DNA of 64,000 nucleotides from G963663775 sp963664255 (lineage in GTDB: Bacteria > Bacillota > Clostridia > Oscillospirales > Butyricicoccaceae), in assembly GCA_963664255.1 (NCBI GenBank), contig OY760938.1, forward strand, positions 1,922,001 through 1,986,000, written 5' to 3'. The notes under the pieces are model-generated. The model worked only from the letters and a program-made list of their open reading frames with translations. It had not been told where the DNA came from and searched no databases. Below, in pieces: positions 52,834 to 61,323 of this stretch. Position 1 is the first letter of the stretch. Each line of letters begins with the position of its first letter. Made by a program: the position numbers and the translations under genes.

Positions 52834-53377
52834 ATCGATAATGCCACGTGAAAGCGTCTTTCGGCAAAGTGTTCTGTAGGATTTGGGCAAAAAAGCAGCG
52901 GACATTGTCCTCCAGTCCATCCAGTGGACCGTCGTTGTAAAAATAATAATCGTAGTGATAGTGGGAAACGTCATCATCCGCGTGGTTGCCGAGCGGGCCT
53001 GTCTGCTCCACTGCCTGCCGCCGGACGAGCAGCGTCTGACAATCTGCACCGACCGCTTGCCGAAAACGTTCGATTTCGGCGGTTTCGCGGATGTGTACGA
53101 ACAAAATTTCATCTTCGCTTTGTAAAAATGCGGCGTACTGCGCCATGCAGTATTGAAACGACAGGTCGTTCCATTCGGTGAATGCCTGCTTCAGCTGTGA
53201 TAACAGCCGCCGCGCCGCCGGTGTTTTTTCGCCATCCCACCCCGCGAAGCGCGCAATTTCCAGAATGGGGGTGATGGAGGAGATGTTACGCACACGATAG
53301 TCGCGTGCCGCCAGAGCACACAGGGTGTCTTTGCCGACACCGCCGCGTCCGTTGACGATAATAACCCGTTTTTCCAA
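52832..53377 (-). CDS. P-loop kinase, dNMP kinase-like
   Basis: The 181-residue protein opens with VIIVNGRGGVGKDTLCAL, a Walker A loop of the GxGKDT form seen in deoxynucleotide monophosphate and related kinases. IRETAEIERFRQAVGA and TLLVRR follow, like the lid and strand region of these enzymes. A tandem of His/Tyr/Asp residues (HYHYDYYFYND) near 150 is unusual. The start is taken as TTG 53377 behind GGGAAGGAA, because the ATG at 53422 overlaps the TATAAT promoter element. The substrate is unknown. Confidence 0.7.
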   Translation of the reverse strand: MEKRVIIVNGRGGVGKDTLCALAARDYRVRNISSITPILEIARFAGWDGEKTPAARRLLSQLKQAFTEWNDLSFQYCMAQYAAFLQSEDEILFVHIRETAEIERFRQAVGADCQTLLVRRQAVEQTGPLGNHADDDVSHYHYDYYFYNDGPLDGLEDNVRCFFAQILQNTLPKDAFTWHYR

Positions 53378-53420
53378 AAGATTTTCGTTCCTTCCCTGTA
53401 TTTCGCAAGATGTGCACTTC

Positions 53421-53429
53421 ATTATAGCA
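53421..53429 (-). promoter_or_regulatory. Extended -10 of the P-loop kinase gene
   Basis: TGC-TATAAT on the minus strand, about 45 bases before the TTG start. Confidence 0.6.
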
Positions 53430-53481
53430 TAGACTGCGCTGGAAAAAAAGAGGGCAGCGATGAAAAAACCAACAGACGCAG

Positions 53482-54057
53482 TTAGACGTTGGTGCACATA
53501 TCCTGATAGGGGAGCAGGATGCGGCGCAGGACATCGTCCAATAAATGCACCACTTCCTCCTGCGAGATAGACTCCTCCTGCAGCAGCCATTTGTGAATGA
53601 CCGCAATCGTACCTGTGCCGATGAAGCGTGCCATATAATCGCCCATACGCTGGGATGGCGTGTTGTTGAGCGGGTGATACTGCTCGATGACCGCAATCAG
53701 CTTATCACTGAAGCTGTCCTCCCCGCTGGTGCGCAGCAGACTGCACACAATTTGGCGATTTTCCAGCAGATAATCGGTGGCGCGGGTCAAAACCGTGTGC
53801 AGAGAATGGTTTTTATCCGCGTACACGGTCGCTTCGATGAATTGAGAGCAGGCGGCAATCATTTCGTTTTCTAGCTGCTCGCGCAGGTCATAGACATCCT
53901 TATAATGGACATAAAATGTGCCGCGGTTGAGGTCTGCACGCTGGACAAGGTCAGTCACGGTGATGTCCTTGAAGTCCTTTTCCTGCATCAGCTCTGCCAT
54001 TGCCTGCCGCAGCAGTCGCTTGGTGCGTCGCACGCGGCGGTCTTCGGTTTGTGCCAT
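53482..54057 (-). CDS. TetR/AcrR family regulator
   Basis: The 191-residue repressor has an N-terminal helix-turn-helix with RTKRLLRQAMAELMQEKDF, ITVTDLVQRADLNRGTFYVHY and KDVYDL, in the style of TetR proteins with a C-terminal helical ligand domain (TetR_C_7/DhaS-like). AAGGAGG lies before the ATG 54057. It is divergent from the MMPL exporter gene, with a 176-nt region between them, and probably controls it. Confidence 0.92.
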   Translation of the reverse strand: MAQTEDRRVRRTKRLLRQAMAELMQEKDFKDITVTDLVQRADLNRGTFYVHYKDVYDLREQLENEMIAACSQFIEATVYADKNHSLHTVLTRATDYLLENRQIVCSLLRTSGEDSFSDKLIAVIEQYHPLNNTPSQRMGDYMARFIGTGTIAVIHKWLLQEESISQEEVVHLLDDVLRRILLPYQDMCTNV

Positions 54058-54089
54058 GCAAATGCCTCCTTCAAAAGAAATTTTTATTG

Positions 54090-54135
54090 TATTGAACAAA
54101 ATACATACAGATGTTGAATAACATACAAAACGTTC
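54090..54135. promoter_or_regulatory. Possible TetR operator region
   Basis: Two related blocks (TTGAACAAAATACATACA and TTGAATAACATACAAA) repeat in direct orientation between the tetR and exporter starts. A role as operator is inferred from position. Confidence 0.4.
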
Positions 54136-54146
54136 GCGATTGACGA

Positions 54147-54175
54147 TTGCAACCCGACACCTTACAAGATATACT
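54147..54175 (+). promoter_or_regulatory. Promoter of the MMPL exporter operon
   Basis: TTGCAA (54147-54152), 17 nt, TATACT (54170-54175). Confidence 0.75.
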
Positions 54176-54233
54176 ATAGCACGTACCGTTAACAAACACA
54201 ATGTATGTTTTCAGAAAGGTTGGTGTTTTTTGG

Positions 54234-56807
54234 GTGACAAAGCGAAAGCACAGCCCCATTGACGGCATCGTCAACCACCGAAAGGGCATCGAAAAGCTGT
54301 TTATCCTGATGGTGCTATGCAGCCTGCTGTGTGCACCGTTTGTCGGGGTCAATTTTGACCTGACCGTGTATCTGCCAGACTATGCGCCCTCCTCACAGGC
54401 ACTGGACATCATGGAGCAGGAATTTACCTATCCGGGCATGGCGCGCGTGATGCTGACCGATGTGTCGCTGTATGAGGCAAAGGCATATAAAGACCGCATC
54501 GCGGCGGTAGACGGCGTGGATTCCGTGCTGTGGTGCGATACAGAAACCAATATTTTGGGGTCGGATGCCTTCATTGATTATACGAATATCGAGGATTACT
54601 ATCAAGACAACTGCGCCTATATGGACGTGACCTTTGTAGAAAAAGACGCGTCCACCGCCACCCACCGCGCGGTGAACGAAATCCAAACCCTGCTCGGAGA
54701 AAAAGGCGTGATTGCCGGCTCGGCGGCATCAGACACCATGCTGGGGCCGACCATCAATGCACAGGTGGCAAAGGTCATGGTGGTGGCACTGTTTGCGATT
54801 TATTTGATTTTGACGTTGACCACCACCTCGTGGTTTGAGCCAGTTCTGTTTCTGATGGTGATGTTCATCGCCATCATCATTAACAATGGCACCAACATCT
54901 TTTTGGGCACGATTTCTTTTATGACCAATGCGGTGGCATCGGTGCTGCAGCTGGCGATTTCTATGGATTACTCCATCTTTCTGCTGCACAGCTTCACCCA
55001 TGAAAAGGCAAACGGCATTGAACCCGAACAGGCGATGGCAAACGCTTTGCGTACCTCCTTCGTTTCCATTATGTCCTCGGGCGCAACCACGATTGCCGGA
55101 TTTTTGGCACTGACGCTGATGGAATTCACCATTGGACGCGATATGGGCTTGGTGCTGGCAAAGGGCATTGTCATCAGCTTGCTGACCGTCATTCTGCTGA
55201 TGCCTGCGCTGATTCTGCGCTTTCAATCCAAAATCGAAAAAACGGCGCACCGTTCCTTTATGCCGAGCTTCCGCAAGCTAGGCGAAGTGGTGTATAAAGT
55301 GCGTGTGCCTGTGTTTGTGCTGATTGCACTCATCGTTCTGCCGAGCTATGTGGGGCAGGGAATGTGTGATTTTACTTATGGAAACGAAGCCATCACCAAT
55401 TCGGAGGGCACGCAGGTTTATCAAAGCGAACAGCTGATGAACGCCAAGTTCGGCAAAAGCAACATGATGCTGGCACTTGTGCCTGTAGGGGACAATGTGC
55501 GCGAAAAAGAGTTGACCGACACCTTGGAAGAACTGCCCTATGTTAAAAATGCAACCTCACTGGCGGGGACGCTGCCAGAGGGGCTGCCAGAGGAATTTCT
55601 GCCGTCTAGTTTGACGGAGGATTTGCACTCGGCGCATTGGTCCAGACTGCTCATCAGCGTCAACAGCGGCGGCGAGAGCGAAGCGGCGTTTGCCTATACC
55701 GAGGAAGTGCGGCAGACCATTGCCGATGCCTACCCAGATGACCAGACCTATCTCATCGGCACAACCCCCAGCACGCAGGACATTCGCGACATTATCAAGG
55801 ACGATTATGCACACGTCAATGTGCTGTCATTGCTCGGCGTGGCACTGGTCATTGCGGTGGCGTTCCGCTCGTTGGTGCTGCCCATTGTGGTGCTGATTCC
55901 CATTGAAACCGCGGTGTTCATCAATATGGCCATTCCCTATATTATGGGACAGCGGCTGATGTTTTTGGGCTATATCATTTGCAGCTGTGTGCAGCTGGGC
56001 GCGACGGTCGATTATTCCATTTTGCTGACGGGTAATTATCTCGATGCCCGCGCGCAGGGCGACCGCAAAGAGGCGGCGATTCGTTCGGTCACCACCAGTG
56101 CACTGTCTGTGCTGACATCAGGCATTATTTTGACGCTCATCGGCTATGGGCTGTATTTCTTGACCACGATTGACGCTGTGGCAACCTTGGGCGAGATGAT
56201 TGGGCGCGGCGCGCTTTTGTCGGTGATTTTGGTGCTGTTTTTGCTGCCGATTTGCTTGATGATTTTTGATAAACTGATAGTCAAGCAGGATTATGCCACC
56301 AAAAAACACGCCACGATGAATCGAATTCGTGCAACCAAGCTCATTCGTCCAACGGTGAGTGCACTCAAGACACAGGCACGTGAGCTGCACCGCCAGATAC
56401 ACGAAAACCGCAAGGCAAGGCGGCAGGCATTTTTGCGCAGACTGCGCGGCAAGAAAACCGAAGAACCCGCACCAGAGGCGCAGGAAGTGCAGGAGCCATT
56501 GCCGCCCGACCCCATGCCAGCAGAGCAGGCGACACCGCAGACAACACAAGAGCATCTGCTGCCGCCAGACACCATAGATGTGCAGCCGGAACAGGAGGCG
56601 CATTCCGATTTGCGCAGACTGCGCGGCAAGAAAACCGAAGAACCCGCACCAGAGGCGGAGGAAGAGCAGGAGCCATTGCCGCCCGACCCCATGCCAGCAG
56701 AGCAGGTGACACCGCAGACAACACAAGAGCATCTGCTGCCGCCAGACACCATAGATGTGCAGCCGGAACAGGAGGAGCATTCCGATGAAAAGAAATCTGA
56801 AGAGTAA
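54234..56807 (+). CDS. MMPL/RND family exporter
   Basis: The 857-residue transporter of the MMPL/hydrophobe RND class has two halves, each with one leading membrane helix, an external loop and a block of five helices. Landmarks are FDLTVYLPDYAPSSQALD in the first loop, MDYSIFLLHSF and VDYSILLTGNYLDAR as the paired proton-relay helices. The C-terminal cytosolic tail (about 720-857) is Pro/Glu-rich and contains a 59-residue segment repeated twice. The GTG 54234 fits the AAAGG better than the ATG 54201, which lacks a site. It probably exports a lipid-like or hydrophobic substrate, under the divergent TetR. Confidence 0.9.
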   Translation: MTKRKHSPIDGIVNHRKGIEKLFILMVLCSLLCAPFVGVNFDLTVYLPDYAPSSQALDIMEQEFTYPGMARVMLTDVSLYEAKAYKDRIAAVDGVDSVLWCDTETNILGSDAFIDYTNIEDYYQDNCAYMDVTFVEKDASTATHRAVNEIQTLLGEKGVIAGSAASDTMLGPTINAQVAKVMVVALFAIYLILTLTTTSWFEPVLFLMVMFIAIIINNGTNIFLGTISFMTNAVASVLQLAISMDYSIFLLHSFTHEKANGIEPEQAMANALRTSFVSIMSSGATTIAGFLALTLMEFTIGRDMGLVLAKGIVISLLTVILLMPALILRFQSKIEKTAHRSFMPSFRKLGEVVYKVRVPVFVLIALIVLPSYVGQGMCDFTYGNEAITNSEGTQVYQSEQLMNAKFGKSNMMLALVPVGDNVREKELTDTLEELPYVKNATSLAGTLPEGLPEEFLPSSLTEDLHSAHWSRLLISVNSGGESEAAFAYTEEVRQTIADAYPDDQTYLIGTTPSTQDIRDIIKDDYAHVNVLSLLGVALVIAVAFRSLVLPIVVLIPIETAVFINMAIPYIMGQRLMFLGYIICSCVQLGATVDYSILLTGNYLDARAQGDRKEAAIRSVTTSALSVLTSGIILTLIGYGLYFLTTIDAVATLGEMIGRGALLSVILVLFLLPICLMIFDKLIVKQDYATKKHATMNRIRATKLIRPTVSALKTQARELHRQIHENRKARRQAFLRRLRGKKTEEPAPEAQEVQEPLPPDPMPAEQATPQTTQEHLLPPDTIDVQPEQEAHSDLRRLRGKKTEEPAPEAEEEQEPLPPDPMPAEQVTPQTTQEHLLPPDTIDVQPEQEEHSDEKKSEE
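56432..56785 (+). repeat. Tandem 177-bp repeat in the exporter tail
   Basis: Two copies (56432-56608 and 56609-56785) differ at only four positions by direct comparison, all in the coding frame without shift. The duplication adds a second 59-residue Pro/Glu-rich unit. Confidence 0.93.
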
Positions 56808-58863
56808 AAATAGCATTGCCGGTTTGCTGGCGGCGGCGTGTCTGATGCAGGCTGTCCCTGCGGCACAAGCGGCACCCCCCGCGGTGGAAACCGATGAGGC
56901 GGTGTATGTCAATCTGGATTATTATGGTGCGCTGCAGGATATGCGCATCGTCAAGGGCGTCAGCCTCAACGGACAGAACACCTTCACCGACTATGGCGAT
57001 TATGCCCAGGTGCTCAACATGACCAGCTATGACACCCCAACCGTTGCAGAGGGAAAGGTGACATGGGATTTGCAGAACCCAGACGAGGGACGCTTCTATT
57101 ATGAATGCATTCCGTCGCAGGCAGAAACCATGCAGCTGCCTTGGACCTTTGACGTGACCTATCGGCTCAATGGTGTGCAGGTGACGGCAGAGGAATGCGC
57201 AGGGGCACAGGGTACGGTGGAAATCACCGTGCACGCCACGCCAAACCTCGATGCTGACACGTATTATCAGAACAATATGGCGCTCGTCGTGACGCAGGGC
57301 ATCGATATGTCGGAAAATCTGTCGATTGATGCACCGGGGGCACAGGTGCAGTCACTCGGCACCTATAAAACCGTGCTGTTCATGGGCTTGCCCGGAGAGG
57401 ACTGCACCTTTGTCACCCGCATCGGCTCGAATGCTTTCTCATATGCGGGTACATACATGATGATGGCACCGGCAACCGGCGAGCAGGTGGACCGCATTGC
57501 AGACCTACGTGAGGCAAAGGATAAACTGGAGGATGCCAGCGATGACCTGCATCAGGGCATGAATTCCATGCTGAACACCGTGCAAAGTATGAAAAGCGGC
57601 ATTGCATCGGTGCAGTCCGGCGTGTCTGGCTTGGATGCGGCACGGCAGCAGGTACAGGCGGCAGATGCACAGAATGATGCCAACATGGACCAGACCTTGG
57701 CGGATTTGCAGACCATGATTGACCAGATGGATGCCAGCCTGCCAGAGATGGAAAACAGCATTCAGACGATGACCGATGCCAACAACACCATGAACAGCAT
57801 TCTCGATAAACTCATCGAAAGCCAGAGTGATTTGGAGGCATACAAAGAAGATTTGCAAAAGTTGCACGAAAATCTGACAGAGATGATAGAGATGTGCGAT
57901 GACCTGGCGCAAATGACCTATGACAACGGAGATTATGATTATGTGATGAAGAATGTACAGGGGGCACTGTCGAGCATGGTCAGCTCCAGTACAGCACTGG
58001 CGGATTCATTGAGCGATTTGCATGGCAATTTGGAACAGCTTGCCTATGATACGGCGAGCGGGACCTATTCCGGCGATTCCATGACGGCGTTTCTTATCAT
58101 TATGCAGCAAATGCCCTCGGGGCTATTCAGCCATTTGGAAGACATGATGGATGCCGTGGCACTATTAAGCTCTTCGGCAAAATCCACACTCACATTGGTA
58201 GATAGCTATGTGGATACGATAGAGGACCACGCAGACGATCTGTCGGCAACACTCGGCACGCTGAACAAGCTGGTGGTGCAGGCGGAAAGCACGATTGACG
58301 TGGTGGATTCCGTGATGGACGATTTGCCGGCGATGCAGGAAACGATGAACACGGGTACGCAGGACATGACCTCGATGCTGCAAAAGAGCATGGATTTGCT
58401 CACCTCAACCAAGCAGACCATGGTGTCCACAAACAAAACCATGGTGGAGCTGCGCCAGACCCTGCTCTCTGTGCGGCAGCAGGCAAATGACAGCACCAAA
58501 CAAACCGTAGACGGCTTGCTCGATGTGCTGCAAAAGGCATTGGATTCCTCGGCAAGCCGTGACATGCAGCAAGCGAGCGACACCATTTATGACACCACCA
58601 ATGACGAGTTCGATTCGCTCGAGGATGAAACCAATGTGCTGAACATCGACAATTCCCTACAGCTGCAGTCATTCACCTCCAAGGAGAATCCTGCGCCCTC
58701 CAGCCTGCAATTTGTGGTGCGTACGGCGGAAATTTCGCCTGAAAGCGTGGAAAAGCAGATTGCGGCAGAGCCAACGACCGAGGACATTGGCGTTTGGGCA
58801 CGGATTGTAAATATTTTTAAAAAAATAGCAGGGGCAGTGCAGAGTATTTTTGCGGAAGAATAG
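56785..58863 (+). CDS. Secreted coiled-coil protein coupled to the MMPL exporter
   Basis: The 692-residue protein has a signal peptide (about 1-30, ending near AAQAAPP). A beta-rich N-terminal domain (about 35-235) includes KGVSLNGQNTFTDYGDY and FDVTYRLNGV, then a long coiled-coil region (about 245-600) rich in Met, Asp, Ser and Thr. A short basic amphipathic C-terminus closes it. It overlaps the exporter gene by 23 bp with GGAGG inside the exporter, so the pair is coupled. It may act as an external adaptor or tether for the transporter. I know no named family. Confidence 0.85.
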   Translation: MKRNLKSKNSIAGLLAAACLMQAVPAAQAAPPAVETDEAVYVNLDYYGALQDMRIVKGVSLNGQNTFTDYGDYAQVLNMTSYDTPTVAEGKVTWDLQNPDEGRFYYECIPSQAETMQLPWTFDVTYRLNGVQVTAEECAGAQGTVEITVHATPNLDADTYYQNNMALVVTQGIDMSENLSIDAPGAQVQSLGTYKTVLFMGLPGEDCTFVTRIGSNAFSYAGTYMMMAPATGEQVDRIADLREAKDKLEDASDDLHQGMNSMLNTVQSMKSGIASVQSGVSGLDAARQQVQAADAQNDANMDQTLADLQTMIDQMDASLPEMENSIQTMTDANNTMNSILDKLIESQSDLEAYKEDLQKLHENLTEMIEMCDDLAQMTYDNGDYDYVMKNVQGALSSMVSSSTALADSLSDLHGNLEQLAYDTASGTYSGDSMTAFLIIMQQMPSGLFSHLEDMMDAVALLSSSAKSTLTLVDSYVDTIEDHADDLSATLGTLNKLVVQAESTIDVVDSVMDDLPAMQETMNTGTQDMTSMLQKSMDLLTSTKQTMVSTNKTMVELRQTLLSVRQQANDSTKQTVDGLLDVLQKALDSSASRDMQQASDTIYDTTNDEFDSLEDETNVLNIDNSLQLQSFTSKENPAPSSLQFVVRTAEISPESVEKQIAAEPTTEDIGVWARIVNIFKKIAGAVQSIFAEE

Positions 58864-58868
58864 GCAGG

Positions 58869-58908
58869 AGCACCACAGTGAGAGAAAAGACGCTGTGGTG
58901 CTTTTTTT
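58869..58908 (+). terminator. Terminator of the MMPL operon
   Basis: AGCACCACAG pairs with CTGTGGTGCT around a 14-nt loop, followed by seven T. Confidence 0.92.
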
Positions 58909-58939
58909 ATAGAATTTGTTAAAAATGTACAGAAAATAT

Positions 58940-58968
58940 TTGCGCTTGGGGAAATAATTTGTTATAAT
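58940..58968 (+). promoter_or_regulatory. Promoter of the PocR-MCP gene
   Basis: TTGCGC (58940-58945), 17 nt, TATAAT (58963-58968). Confidence 0.75.
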
Positions 58969-59019
58969 CAAAAAAACAGGATGAAAAAATACAGCATATA
59001 AAAACATAAGGGGGTTGTA

Positions 59020-60057
59020 ATGATGGTCGTATTAAATGGGGCAGAGATAGACGTGAGCAAGCTGGAAATGGCAGACATCATTGACAGAGAGGTGCTGCAA
59101 AAATTTTTGGATAACTTCGCGATAGGCTTCAACTGTGCGGCGGTGTCTGTGGGCAGAGATGGGCAGGAGTTCACCAGACCGAGCCATTATCGTCCGTTTT
59201 GCGCCAATTATGTGCACGCGTCAGATGCGGGGGATGCACGCTGTGCCGCCTGTCATAAGGAGTTTGGGCAGCAGGCAACGGCGCGCAGACGGCCTTATGT
59301 CGCGCATTGCCATGCGGGTTTAATCGATTTTGCCGCGCCGATTTTGGTGGAAGGCGAATTGATTGGCACGCTGCTGGGCGGTCAGATTTTGGATAAGCCT
59401 GCGGATGAAAACAAAATCCGTCAGGTGGCATCGGAAATCGGTGTCGACCAAGAAGGCTTGGTTTCGGCTTCCCGCAAGGTGGATGTGGTGGAAATGAAAA
59501 CTGTGGAAGCGGCGGCAGAGGTGCTGTATGTTGTGAGCAATGCACTGGCGCAAAGCGGCTATAATCGCATCAAAACCGATGTGATGGCGCAGGGTCTTGC
59601 CAACAATTTTATGCAGATTTCCTCCTCTGTGGAGCGGTTGGCGCAGGATGCACAGTCGATTTCCGGCAATCAGAGTGAGCTTGTTGAACAGATTCATGAT
59701 GTGGGCACGAATGTCAAGGAAATTGCATCGGTGCTCAAATCCATCACCAAAATTGCAGACCAAACCCGTATTCTGGGCATGAATGCGTCCATCGAAGCGG
59801 CACGCTTTGGGATGGAAGGCAGAGCATTTGCAGTGGTGGCGGAGGAAATCCGCAATTTGGCAGACAGCACCAAGGCAACGGTTTCCTCCATTGATACCAT
59901 CAGTGAAAAAGTGGAAAGCAGCATCCAAAAAACCGTGGACAATGCCAATAATACACTGGAAACCACCTCGCAGCAGTCCGCTTCTATGGAAGAGCTGTCT
60001 GCGGCGGTGCAAAATGCGGTCGGTGTGGCGCAGCTGCTGCACAATCTGCATTCCTAA
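59020..60057 (+). CDS. Soluble PocR-domain methyl-accepting chemotaxis-type protein
   Basis: The 345-residue cytosolic receptor has an N-terminal PocR sensory domain (about 14-175) with C-ANYVHASDAGDARCAACH and PYVAHCHAGLIDFAAPI, whose cysteines suit a metal or redox ligand. A short signalling domain (about 195-345) includes the conserved hairpin ADQTRILGMNASIEAARFG and FAVVAEEIRNLADSTK. There is no membrane segment. PocR domains sense small organic compounds in other bacteria. The GGGGGT site sets the ATG at 59020. It may feed the CheX/CheY-like genes downstream. Confidence 0.92.
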   Translation: MMVVLNGAEIDVSKLEMADIIDREVLQKFLDNFAIGFNCAAVSVGRDGQEFTRPSHYRPFCANYVHASDAGDARCAACHKEFGQQATARRRPYVAHCHAGLIDFAAPILVEGELIGTLLGGQILDKPADENKIRQVASEIGVDQEGLVSASRKVDVVEMKTVEAAAEVLYVVSNALAQSGYNRIKTDVMAQGLANNFMQISSSVERLAQDAQSISGNQSELVEQIHDVGTNVKEIASVLKSITKIADQTRILGMNASIEAARFGMEGRAFAVVAEEIRNLADSTKATVSSIDTISEKVESSIQKTVDNANNTLETTSQQSASMEELSAAVQNAVGVAQLLHNLHS

Positions 60058-60209
60058 TGCACGTTCCCCGATTTTTTGCATTACGGAGAAGCGGTGCGTG
60101 TATGTGCGGGTTTATTTGGGTTTCTGGGCAAAAAACACCATATTGACACATGGCTGACACAAAAGAAGTGTAACGTAATACATCATAAACAGAAAGGGGA
60201 GTTGAGCAA

Positions 60210-61031
60210 ATGGGTAACATGATTACGTCCGCAGTCGGAAGCAACTATCTTTGGATGCAGCAGCGCACCAATGCATCCGGCACGGCGTCCAACACCAGCA
60301 CCAATACCGCGGCAACCACTGCAGCATCCGCAGTGACTTCGGAGGAAACGCAGGGTTCGGCAGCTTCCGTAACAAACGGCGTGGATTCTATTGAATTGAG
60401 CGCAGCAGCACAGGCATACTTACAGTCCAATGGACAAGCAGCATCCGGCACGGTGAATAGCGTTGTGGGTGCTTCCTATACCGCAAACAGCAGTGCGCTG
60501 CTTTCTGCAACGGCAACTACCACCGCAACCGATACCGGCGCGGCGGCAGAAGCGGCACAGGCGGCGTTGGATGCGCTGTCCACCGACACGGCAACCGAGG
60601 AAACCGAGGCAGCAGCACCGCCCCCGCCTCCGATGGGTCCGCCACCGAGTGAAACCGCGGTAACCACGCAAGAAACCTCTGCGGAAGCAGTGGCAGCATC
60701 CACCGATACCTCCGCCACGGCTTCGACCACCACGGACGAAACCCAAGAGGAGAGCACGGATACCGATTCTGATGACACCAGCACCTCTTCCGTGGGCGGC
60801 AGCAAGCCGGCAAAGCCGGCGGGTGGACCACCGCCGACAGAAGAAGAGGACGAGGATGATGACATCGATTTGTCAACCTTGACCGAAGAGGAAATTCAGG
60901 AGCTGGTGGCAGAGGGCACCATCACGCAGGCAGAAGCCAGCCAAGAGCTGGAATCTCGTGAAGACGACAGCAGCACCACAGACACGGCAGAGGCTGAAGC
61001 GGCAGCATCCGTGATGGATGACGCTTCCTAA
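60210..61031 (+). CDS. Low-complexity Ala/Thr/Ser/Asp-rich protein
   Basis: The 273-residue protein is intrinsically disordered over most of its length and strongly acidic. A short ordered start (MGNMITSAVGSNYLWMQQR) leads to a VDSIELSAAAQAYLQ motif at about 57-71, of the kind seen in flagellar anti-sigma and hook-related proteins. A PPPPPMGPPPS run follows near 139-149, then an acidic stretch and a helical EF-hand-like LSTLTEEEIQELVAEGTITQ near the end. No signal peptide is seen. AAAGGGGAG lies before the ATG. The function is unknown. Confidence 0.75.
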   Translation: MGNMITSAVGSNYLWMQQRTNASGTASNTSTNTAATTAASAVTSEETQGSAASVTNGVDSIELSAAAQAYLQSNGQAASGTVNSVVGASYTANSSALLSATATTTATDTGAAAEAAQAALDALSTDTATEETEAAAPPPPPMGPPPSETAVTTQETSAEAVAASTDTSATASTTTDETQEESTDTDSDDTSTSSVGGSKPAKPAGGPPPTEEEDEDDDIDLSTLTEEEIQELVAEGTITQAEASQELESREDDSSTTDTAEAEAAASVMDDAS

Positions 61032-61071
61032 GCGAATGCGCAAACGCGTCTTTGTTTTTTAATGACACACG

Positions 61072-61102
61072 TAAAAAAATCTCGGCTCGTCCGAGATTTT
61101 CT
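61072..61102 (+). terminator. Terminator of the low-complexity gene
   Basis: AAAATCTCGG pairs with CCGAGATTTT around a 5-nt loop. Confidence 0.8.
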
Positions 61103-61194
61103 TACGTCTGGACCTGTGATATATCGGCAAAATGCATAAAAATACGAAAAAATGTTTGAGATTTTAGATTAACTAGTGACTTTTGTGGAAGATG

Positions 61195-61297
61195 TGCTAT
61201 ACTAATGGTAACGGCATTTAGAAGCTATATGCATGAGCGGAAATGGGAGAAGAGCTGCCTGTTTCATCGATTCGCTGGGATGCATACGGGTTTTTTT
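61195..61297 (+). promoter_or_regulatory. Extended -10 promoter and attenuator-like leader
   Basis: TGC-TATACT (61195-61203) starts a leader in which ATGCAT-G-AGCG (61229-61239) can pair with CGCT-GGG-ATGCAT (61273-61285), followed by ACGGG and seven T (61291-61297). Confidence 0.5.
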
Positions 61298-61323
61298 AGA
61301 AAGAGAGAGGTTAGGGAAATTTT

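Noticed and set aside
53378..53422. ATG at 53422 as the start of the P-loop kinase
   Set aside because: It lies within the TATAAT promoter element and has no ribosome binding site; the TTG at 53377 does.
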